Made by a program: the position numbers and the translations under genes. Below the pieces are notes generated by a model that was not told where the DNA came from, ran no database searches, and saw only the letters and a list, made by a program, of their open reading frames with translations. From Posidonia oceanica (Eukaryota; Streptophyta; Magnoliopsida; Alismatales; Posidoniaceae), in the NCBI GenBank assembly GCA_037176725.1, contig JAZBRS010000039.1, positions 20,558,001 to 20,622,000 of the forward strand: a DNA stretch of 64,000 nucleotides, in the 5' to 3' direction. This document shows positions 56,401 to 64,000 of the stretch, one piece after another. Every line of letters starts with the position of its first letter. The first letter of the stretch is position 1.

Positions 56401-56461
56401 CGATCGGTGCACGCGAGCTTTGGCATCGTGCATGGACGATCCGAACACTGGGATTACTACA
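50466..56461 (+). repeat. E3 5' LTR (5996 bp)
   Basis: TGTTGACATTCCATTTTGAC to ATTACTACA. Order: CCAAACCC-like start, C/T-rich block (50860-51170), A-rich stretch (51180-51930), GC-rich block (52080-53560) with CAG/GTAATT donor-like site (GT 53118-53119), TTGCATTTxAGxCC words (53600-54420), a 90-bp-periodic satellite (54700-55740), conserved block (56030-56165), end. It is longer than the E2 LTR, partly because of the satellite. Confidence 0.9.
54700..55740 (+). repeat. E3 LTR satellite: 30-bp units in a 90-bp higher-order repeat
   Basis: About 34 units of 30 bases, each starting CGTTTTGCGTG. Three unit types rotate: type 1 continues CCGCTTCTTTGTCTTGCAC, type 2 CCCTTTAGTTTTCTCGCCT, and type 3 TTTTCTAGTTTTCTCGCTC or CAGTCTTGTTTTCTCGCTC. 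Because the period divides by three, frames stay open on both strands (404 codons plus, 391 minus). These are not genes. Confidence 0.92.
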
Positions 56462-56462
56462 G

Positions 56463-56480
56463 TGGCGACTCCGCTGGGGA
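56463..56480 (+). promoter_or_regulatory. E3 primer-binding site
   Basis: TGGCGACTCCGCTGGGGA one base after the LTR end, identical to E1. Confidence 0.87.
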
Positions 56481-56610
56481 TTCCACTGGACTCCGGCTTT
56501 CGCCTTCGCTTTCGCTCGCTGGGGATTTGCTTTCTTTGTTTGCCTTTGTGTCCTTTGCCTTGCTTTTGCTTGCTTGCCTGCCTGTCTGCTTTGCCCAGCG
56601 AAGTCGACAG

Positions 56611-56629
56611 TGGCGACTCCGCTGGGGAC
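56611..56629 (+). repeat. Second PBS-like copy in the E3 leader
   Basis: CAGTGGCGACTCCGCTGGGG recurs 148 bases downstream of the first. Both copies are followed by GGACTCCGGCTTTCG or GACTCCGGCTTTCGC-like sequence, so the leader segment 56460-56607 looks tandemly duplicated. E1 and E2 have a single copy. The second copy reads GGGGAC and its following TACTAGACTCCGG is nearer to E1 (TGCTAGACTCCGA). Confidence 0.8.
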
Positions 56630-57949
56630 TACTAGACTCCGGCTTTCGCTTTGGCTTTATTTCGCTCGCTTTCTGTTTGGGTTTTGCCTTCTTTGTTTGC
56701 CTTTGTGTTTCCTTTGCCTGTTTTGCTCGTTTTCCTGTGCGAACCCCTAGCAAGTCGCCTCGTGGATACTTCGCTTAGGTTTTGCACCCCCTTTCGGCTG
56801 TTTTCGCCTCAGTTTTGCCGTGCCTTGCTCTGCTTTGTCTAACTTGCTTGTTTGCTTGTCTTTTTCCTTGCTCCTGCTCTTATTCGCTTTACAGCTTACT
56901 TGTCTTTACTTTCCTTGCCTTACTTACTTTTATTGCTTTATTTCCCGCACATCACATGTCTACATACTTGTTTGGCAATAATACATGCTTTTTGAATGAT
57001 GAACGCTTCTTTTACACCTTTGCTATGTCACTACGCACGCACATGCCTTGCATACATGCCTTTTGACTTGATGAATGTTTTTTTCTTCACCATTATGCTC
57101 ACAAACACTTGCACATACCATGCACATGCCTTCTTTTGTGTTGTATGATTGTTTGCTTGCCATGCTTGACTGATTTTCTTCCCTTTCGCACTTGCCATGC
57201 TTAGGATAGTAGAAACTTGTCTGTTCTACCCATGGTTAACTAAAAAATGCAAGTAAAAGAACTTCTAGGAGCAACTAGAGACTACAAACTATCCTTCACT
57301 CCCTTTGGTTAATAAAATGCGCAAGATAAAAGACTTTAATCATTTGCATAAGCATCATATAGGGCATGCATTCTTCTCCTCTGAGTCCACCTACTAGTCT
57401 GCGAAGGACGGTCCCGGCTTCTCACCCCGATGCTTTGGCATGGTGTGAGTCGGTCGGTCTGTCCCCCCTTGTCTGGGGTCGTGTCGGTGTTAGTGGAGGG
57501 TACCACCCACGCTTTGGCGGGGTAGAGGCCACCAACGCACCACCCTGTCATTACCTGAGCTTTGGGCCGGGAGTTAGACAGGGAGCCTACTTTTCTGACT
57601 TGAGTCGGTGACCCATACACTTGTGGATATCCGGAGTAGACTACCTATTAGGAAACACTAGATTGGTGAGAGAGAGCATGCTAGAAAGCATACATGACAT
57701 CCATGCCATAACTTAATGCATTTTGCATCTTTTCTTTCTAACCCTAGTTCTCTGTTGTGTCTTTAACAGAGTTCAATCAGCGATCTCCTTAGCTGGAGCT
57801 CGGGTTTCTCTCTTTGCTGACATCTCTGCTGAGACACCTGTACTCGACCATCTTTTTCTGAGCTACTCGTCTTTGCGAGCATAGCTCCTCGTAGAGCCCG
57901 TCCCCTTTTCCCTCGTCGCAGCCCCATTTTGACTCGCTCTCGGTCAGCA
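56630..57949 (+). other. E3 leader
   Basis: No ORF1. The T/C-rich first part (to about 57100) gives spurious frames. Block 57360-57620 is shared with E1 and E2. A TTGTGTCTTTAACAG acceptor-like site (AG 57768-57769) lies 180 bases before gag; sequence after it (TTAGCTGGAGCTCGGGTTTC) aligns with E1. Confidence 0.65.
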
Positions 57950-60900
57950 ATGGCCCAGCGCACCGTCGAAACCCCCCTCACCCTTGCCTCGGAGATGGTT
58001 CCCGCTCCGGCCCCTCCGGCTCCCGTTTCTAACCGCTCTGTGCCCTCTGTGACGCCAGGCTTTTCCCCTCTGTCGTCTGGGGCACCTCAGTTTGCTGTAG
58101 GACAGTGGCAGACGCTCGCTCCTCCTGATCCGGTCGCCGAGTCCATCTTGATGGCCACTTCACGTGTTCTGGAGGCACCACTGACCCCACCTTCTCAGGG
58201 TTTTGTCACTTTTGACCCCCCTTCGGCTGCGGCGACTCTCGCCCTAGGATTTCAGTCTCCCGGACAGTCCGGATCTCTTGGTTCTGGTTCCTCGCCGGCA
58301 CTGCAATTCAGTGTTCCCACTGACGGGACACCTGAAGAGCAGTACCAGCAACTGATGGACACTATCCAGCGGCTGCAAGGTATAGCTCTATCAGTCTGCC
58401 CTCCTTCCCCTCCTGTTGTTCCTGAGGTTCCTGTGCGGCCTGCTCTCGCACATCTTGCATTGCACTCTGCACTTCCGCCTAGACCATCGTCCCAACTGCT
58501 CATGGTTCCGACGATGGGGGCACGTATTCCGCCTCTTGCATCTGCACCACACCTCACACAGCATGCATCTCCGCCACCTGGTGGCCAGTCACTCGGACTG
58601 GTGGGAGCACAGTATCTCGCAGGCCCGTCCCCCGGCGTCGCCCCGGTATGGCCGCTGATGCTCCAACATCCTGCACCTACCGCACAGCATACCGTCTATC
58701 CTCCCCCTTTGCATCAGGCTCAGACTTCCACATGCATCCCTCCTTGCACTCCACCACAGCACAGGTATGCCGGCCATCACCTTGCGTCACCAGGCGATGT
58801 GATGGTGGATCCGGAGGAGCACCTCGGTGCGACCCATTCGGCATACGTGGTCCCTGCTCCCGCTGCCCCATCTCCAGTAGCAGCTATTCCAGACCCCATC
58901 AACAACAGGATGGATGTTCTGGAGAAAGCACTGCGTCTAGTGCAGGGCACGGACCACCAGACCTACCAGTTCCGAGACCTCTGCTGTTTCCCAGAGGCGG
59001 TACTCCCCCCGAAGTTCAAAATACCGGACTTTGAGAAGTATGATGGTAGGGGCTGCCCCATAGCCCATCTGAAGGCGTATTGCGGTGATCTCGCCTAACT
59101 CCAGGCAGACGAGAGGTTGCTGATCCGCCTGTTCCAGAAGAGTTTGTCTGGTCCAGCCCTCAAGTGGTTCACCTCGCTTGATATGGCTACGATCAAGACT
59201 TGGAACGACTTAAGCCAGGCGTTCTTGGAACAATACTCCTTCAACCTCGATCTGGTCCCAAAGCGCGCGGACTAGATCGCAACCAAGCAGAATCCGAGCG
59301 AGCCGTTCGGGGAGTACGTCGGCCGCTGGCGTGCCCTTGCCTCGCAAGTTCGAGATAGGCCCTCCGACGAGGAGTCTATCAAGATCATCATAAAAGGGGC
59401 ACAGCCATCCACCGGAGCTTTGCTTAGCATCCAACCCGTCACAACCTTCACTGCTTTGATCCGAGCTGGCACTCGCGTAGAGAGTTCGTTGCGGAGTGGC
59501 AACTTCCCCGCACTCTCTGTGCTTGCCAGGCTGGCCCCCGCCAGCAACGACGGTAGTAGCAGCAGCGCCATCAACAACAACAGCAGTCTCAACAACAATC
59601 GTCCCAAGAGGAAGGATCCGCCGAAGCCTATTGTCGCATACGTCGACTCCCCTGCTGCGCCCGTTCGTCTGGCGTCTCGGCCAGCCCCTCCTCAGATCTA
59701 TTACGCACCTGCACCTAGGGCACACCCTACACCACAAATCACTACCACCGCTCGACCGGTCTATCCTGCCGCACCGGTTCAGCAAGGACAATTCCAGAGG
59801 CCGAGACGGCCACCCATGGAGAAGCGGAAGTTCGCCCCACTGGTGGAACCGCTCATTGCCGTCCTCCCGAAGGTTGCGTCGCTCCTGAGATTTCCGGAGG
59901 TTCGCCCGCCACCAAACCCACTACCGCATTGGTTTAAGGCGAACCTTTTCTGCGACTTTCATCGAAGCGTCGGGCATTCGACTGATAGTTGTTTCACTCT
60001 CCGGAATGCTATCCAGGACTTGATCGAATCGGAAACGATTGTGATCGACACGCACGAGGCATCCACTTCTGCACCATCTCATGCACCTGCATCAGCATCT
60101 ACCCCAGCTAATGTTGTCCGCCGACCCCTGCCGGAGCACTCCTATTCAGGAGGCGCAGGGACCTCAGAAATTCACTCCTTGTTTCCTTCTGGGTCTCTCA
60201 CATCTGTGGTAGATCCTTCCGAGCTTATCCATGATGTTTCTACTCCCTTTCCAGTCTCTCTCTATCTTGCAGCTATCGCTGGTTCCGAGTCGGGCGTCCA
60301 TATGATCCGACCGCGCGCCAGGCCGGAGCGTTCTCCTGCATCAGCCGCCATGCTTTCCCGGGCCCAAGCCCCAGTACATCTCCTAGCCAGACCTCAGCCA
60401 GAGCTTCCCGTGCACCTACTAGCAAGACCTCAGTCCCCACCTAGCTTGCCTTCTCAACTACCCCCCTACCCATGCCCTCCTCAGCCTGTAGCCCTTCTCG
60501 TGCTCGCCGCACGCGCTCCCGTGGTTATTAACCTAACCCGGGATACCCATCGCGTACCTTACAGCTACGCCACAGAAATGTGTGCGGAAGTGACGCGATC
60601 GGGGAGGGTCTACAGACCTCCGGCACCAATAACCAGACCTAGTCATCCACAACCTGCAATACCTTTGCCTTCAGTCCAGCCTACAGCCCCACTACCTTCA
60701 GGCCAGCCTCTTGAACCCACCATAGCTGAATCTGTCCCTACAACTGCACCACCTGCTGCCAAGAAATGCCAGCCTAAAGCCGATATCACATCCCAGCTCA
60801 AAAAAGTCAAAGCCGACATATCTATCTGGGACCTGATACACACTTCTGCCGAGCATCGCGAGGCTTTCCTTCGTGTGTTCCAAGCCGCCCGTGTGTCCCA

Positions 60901-62998
60901 AGCCATAGAACCTGCTGCCTTGGAAAGCATGGTCGGGATGATCGCGGAGCCCCAGGTCATCACTTTCACGAGTGATGAGCTGCCTCCGGCGGGGATTAAT
61001 CACAATCAACCCTTGTTCGTCACGGTACAATTCAAGAACTTTCGCATTCCCCTTGCACTGGTCGATAATGGGTCAGGCCTTAACGTCTGCCCCTTGCGAA
61101 CAACAACCAAGCTCGGATTCAAGGCCGAGGACATTACTCCAGCTGTAAAGGGAATGACAGCTTTTGATAACACTCACCATGATGCTCTAGGGATTCTGAT
61201 TATTCCTCTCATCATTGGTCCGGTCACATTCGATGTGGAATTCTACGTCGTCGACTTGGAACCTAACTTCAACTTTCTGCTTGGGCGCCCTTGGCTCCAC
61301 AAGCATCAGGTTATCCCCTCGACCCTCCATCGCATGATCAAGTTCCGCCGAGGTGACGATGTCATCGTTGTCATGGCGGAGACTTTTGAGAAGGAGCGGA
61401 TCGAGGCGGTTTCCTTTATCTCTTCGCGGACTATCCCCTTTGATCCTGATCTTTCGAACGCCTTGTATCGCGTTAATCGGTGCGAGCTGGTTAACTTTTT
61501 ACCAGATCTTGAACGTGTCAACTCCTTGGCCGTTCACAGCAACCCCTTTCAGATGGTCGAGAACGTTTGTCACAAGTGGGGCTACGTCAAAGGGACACCA
61601 CTCGGGCGACATGGCCAAGGAATCGCCGAACCAATCATGGCGGAAGAACGAAGAGACAACGAGGGTCTAGGTTACGACCCTCACTCCGATAAAGGCAAGC
61701 GCCCGCAAGCGAAGAATCAGAGAATGGTCATACCTCGGAGCTTGGCCAACTTCACGAGCGCAGGTATCCTGGACTCAGGTGCAGTTCAAGCCGTAGTGCA
61801 GTCAGAGCCGTGTCAAAGCCCTCCGCCACCGGAGGAGGACTGGGTCTATGTTGAGGACTATTACTCGGACGAGGAACAGTCGGGCACAACAGGGGCAGTT
61901 CAGACTTGCAGCGAAAGCCAGCACAGCTCAACAGCACATCAGTCGGTTTATCTGGCCACTCCTTCCACAGATCATGAGGCAGCAGTCTTGGTAGAACCCT
62001 TGGCAGATTTGACAGTCTTTGATTCTCCTGCAGTCTTGTCAGCACCATCAGCACCAATTCAAGCACAGTCAGTCAGTTCGCATACAACCGTTGTCGCATC
62101 AGTGCAACTACCACCTTCGCAGAAAGGTCAATCGCTGAGCTCAGTCAGCAGTATGACTCAGCCCTTCCCAGAAGCTGCATCACAGGCAATGCAGCCAACT
62201 CAATCAGTCACGCATCCTCTTGCCACGGACCGGCAACTTTCATGGCAAGATCCTATGACGTCAGAGGCCGTGCTCTCATCATCATCATCAGTCGCAGAGA
62301 ACCAGCTGAGCATCGCGGTCTCCCGGCCCTCGGGCCTTCAAGAGAGCACCTCGGCCCATCCTTTGACAGCAGCAGTCACTCTGGCAGCATATCCGTCTGC
62401 AATCCCTCTGGCTAGACCATCTGGGTCTCCCTTGCCGGGACAGTCGCAATCAGGCGCGTCCGTGAGTCAGAAGATACAAGTACCAGAGACAGTAATCCAT
62501 CTCGCAGCCGAGCCAGTGCCTCAGGCCCTCGGCGCCTACTATGTCGATTCGCCCTCAGATGAGGAAGAAGGAGGGGCGGTAGAAGCCCAGGTCGATTCAT
62601 GGATGTCTGATTTGGAGCTGCTTTACCAGGAACAGCTCGAATCCATAGTAGAAGACCTGGCACAGCACCAAGCCGCAGAAAGGAAAGGAAAAGCCGTGGT
62701 TACGGATCCTCCTCTGCGAGAGGACTCCACCTCCATCATGGTCCTAGGAGAAAGCTCAGTGGCGTCGAATTCTCTCAGACCCGACGAGCTCATTACCATT
62801 CAACCCGAGGGTGGGTCCAGTTGGCTTGTACAGCATATGCCTTCCACAAGTACATTAGCAGATTCAGAAGAAGAGGCACCAGCAGATTGCACGGCAGCGG
62901 TAACAGAGCAAAGAGTAGAGTCAGTGACGGAGTTGTCGGAAGTTTCAGTGGCAGAGTCATCAGCAGCATCAGTCGCAGGGTCAACAGGGCCTCAGTAG
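57950..62998 (+). pseudogene. E3 gag-protease polyprotein (two internal stops)
   Basis: ATG 57950 in the conserved GTCAGCAATGGCC context starts MAQRTVETPL. One frame runs 1682 codons to TAG 62996-62998, broken only by TAA 59096-59098 (in GDLA-stop-LQADERLL, where E2 has CAG) and TAG 59273-59275. Gag core: CCFPEAVLPPKFKIPDFEKY, ALKWFTSLDMATIKTWNDL, FGEYVGRW; zinc knuckle FCDFHRSVGHSTDSC near 59950. Protease: FRIPLALVDNGSGLNVC (DNGS near 61065), then a G-patch-like segment (WGYVKGTPLGRHGQGIAEPI, EGLGYD). The acidic linker (YYVDSPSDEEEG, SWMSDLELLYQEQLESIVED) follows. A small frameshift near 62985 ends the frame. It would not give full-length protein without suppression, but it is the best-kept copy in the window. 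Confidence 0.87.
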
Positions 62999-63085
62999 TG
63001 TCAGCAGAACATGCAGCAATGTCATCAGCAGCAAAGCAGACAGGGGAAGCCATCAGAACAGAGGCCGTGTGTCGAGGATACAGAA

Positions 63086-63160
63086 ACTCTTGAGGACATG
63101 GACCAGGTCGAGCAGTCTGAGCCGGTCAACATGTGCTACCTCAAGAAGTACTATCAGTAG
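63086..63160 (+). pseudogene. E3 residual C-terminal tail of pol
   Basis: ETLEDMDQVEQSEPVNMCYL and KKYYQ then TAG at 63158-63160. This is the very end of the integrase frame, matching E1 6190-6116 almost codon for codon. Upstream it joins directly to the gag-linker segment AVCRGYRN; everything between (E1 9627 to 6187) is missing. Confidence 0.85.
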
Positions 63161-64000
63161 CTGGGAGTAGCCATTGCGGATCCTTCCTCCCACTTGTCAT
63201 ACCTTCACCACTTGCATGTCTTTGTATCTCTTTTCGCTCTATCTCCTCCCCACTTCACTTCATCCCATTCGCGTCTCTTATCAAATCATACTTTGCATTT
63301 TGCCCGGTGATGAAAACCGGAGGTGCTTGCCTGCTGCGAAAGGAGTCTCCCGACCTCACCCGATGCTACTTAGATGTCTTGACTAGTGAGGGAGCCACCA
63401 CTCAATGAGAGCGGGCGAAATGCCCAAACCCCAAAGGACTTACACCCTTTAGAAGAGTGCTAGGTGTTACTCAGAAAGCAGTACGTATCCCAGCCTAGAA
63501 GTGCAAAACCAAAAAAGAGAGAAAGAGAAAGCCAAAAGCCTGTGTCCGAAAGACCCTAACACTCATCTCCCCTGAGGGAGGGGACAGCGGAAACCTGCAA
63601 GCCAAAAAAGAAAGGAAGATGAAAAAAAAGAAAGGAAGATGAAAAAAAAAAAAAAAAAAGGAACAAAAAAAAAACGAAAAAAAACAAGAGAAGAATGATG
63701 GAAAAGGAAAGGGAGGGAGACAAAGGCCCCATTCCCGCAAAACCAAAAAAAGCAAAAAGAAAAGGAAAAAAGAGAATAAAGGCAGGCCGCGTAATCCCAC
63801 ACCTCTCACCTACCCCAGAAAAGAGTCAAAGCCCGGGTCGAGTCCTCCTTACTTCCAAAACAGGAATGAGGAGAGCTCTGCACACCGACATCAAAAAAAA
63901 AGAGAGAAGAAAGAGGTAGGAGTGAGTGTAAGTCCTCGAGGGTTTGACATGGAGCCCGTCCTCTCTACACCACCACCAAACATCACCAACATCCTTTCCT
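63161..64000 (+). other. E3 3' UTR (partial)
   Basis: Follows the pol stop. 63290-63410 (GCCCGGTGATGAAAACCGG, GGAGTCTCCCGACCTCACC) matches E1 5650-5790. 63485-63780 is strongly A/G-rich, matching the sense strand of E1 at about 5415-5310. The window ends before any extra ORF or repeat array. Confidence 0.65.

Larger units (their letters stand above)
50466..64000 (+). mobile_element. E3: non-autonomous Tat element with long gag-protease frame, pol deleted; runs off the window
   Basis: 5' LTR 50466-56461, PBS 56463-56480 plus a second copy at 56611-56629, leader, gag-protease frame 57950-62998, the deletion junction at about 63086, the last 25 codons of pol (to 63160), then 3' UTR. LTR start and gag are closest to E1. 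It keeps signals and structural protein but lacks RT, both RNases H and integrase, so movement would need enzymes in trans. Confidence 0.85.

Noticed and set aside
50466..56461. 3' LTR of E2
   Set aside because: It is followed one base later by a PBS and a gag leader, begins like E1-type LTRs and differs in length and sequence from the E2 5' LTR.
56860..57070. Possible membrane-protein ORF in the E3 leader
   Set aside because: Hydrophobic because of T/C-rich composition; the corresponding E1 leader gives a different, unrelated frame.

Overview
This window is gene-poor repetitive DNA from a seed plant, most likely an angiosperm with a large genome. Almost every base I can assign belongs to nested, decayed transposable elements. 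No intact host gene, rRNA, tRNA or CRISPR array is visible. The dominant component is one lineage of giant Ty3/gypsy retrotransposons with LTRs of 4.4-6.0 kb. The primer-binding site is TGGCGACTCCGCTGGGGA (tRNA-Arg type by analogy with Ogre). A second, archaeal-like RNase H lies between RNase H and integrase, and the 3' UTR is full of tandem repeats. Together these features place the lineage in the plant Tat/Ogre clade.

Layout: (1) 1-22309, Tat element E1 on the minus strand. It has a cut-off 3' LTR (1-1223), a 3' UTR of four tandem-repeat families (1224-3060), an extra ORF resembling the plant mobile domain/DUF7745 (3339-4541), a gag-pro-pol pseudogene lying in one frame except near its 3' end (6116-14928), a leader, a PBS, and a 6.0-kb 5' LTR (16265-22309). 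(2) 22310-25657, the 3' part of an L1-type LINE, cut exactly at the E1 LTR edge. (3) 25657-27006, tRNA-Asp-type PBS and LTR of an Athila-like element into which the LINE went. (4) 27007-29400, AT-rich DNA with a Ty1/copia gag remnant and its PBS. (5) 29480-33090, hAT-related DNA, a scrap of a PPR gene and a broken hAT transposase. (6) 33227-34215, remnant of a related Tat-type LTR. (7) 34216-50465, element E2 (plus strand): 4.4-kb LTR, PBS, gag-only pseudogene, no pol, then a 3' UTR carrying hairpin repeats. It is interrupted by an inverted solo LTR (44520-49062) with a perfect CCTTG target duplication. (8) 50466-64000, element E3 (plus strand): 6.0-kb LTR, duplicated PBS, a long gag-protease reading frame with only two stops, and a clean deletion of RT-RNaseH-integrase. 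It runs off the window.

How the parts relate: E1 carries a recognisable copy of every enzyme (protease, RT, two RNases H, integrase), all now broken. E2 and E3 keep gag (E3 also protease) and all visible RNA signals but lack polymerase genes, so they look like non-autonomous relatives that would have depended on E1-like enzymes in trans.

The most interesting signals are in the RNA. First, a 3' UTR array of 20-nt hairpins whose stems change in a compensating way around a near-constant CCGTCA loop, shared by E1 and E2. Second, a 54-56-nt self-complementary module in both elements. Third, a conserved splice-donor-like CAG/GTAA inside the LTR, paired with an acceptor-like site just before gag, which would put the PBS inside an intron. 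Fourth, the captured plant-mobile-domain ORF in E1. Premature stops in E1 gag-pol are mostly TAG where a sister copy has CAG, as expected from cytosine methylation and deamination in silenced DNA. All homology calls were made by reading motifs; no database search or alignment program was run.
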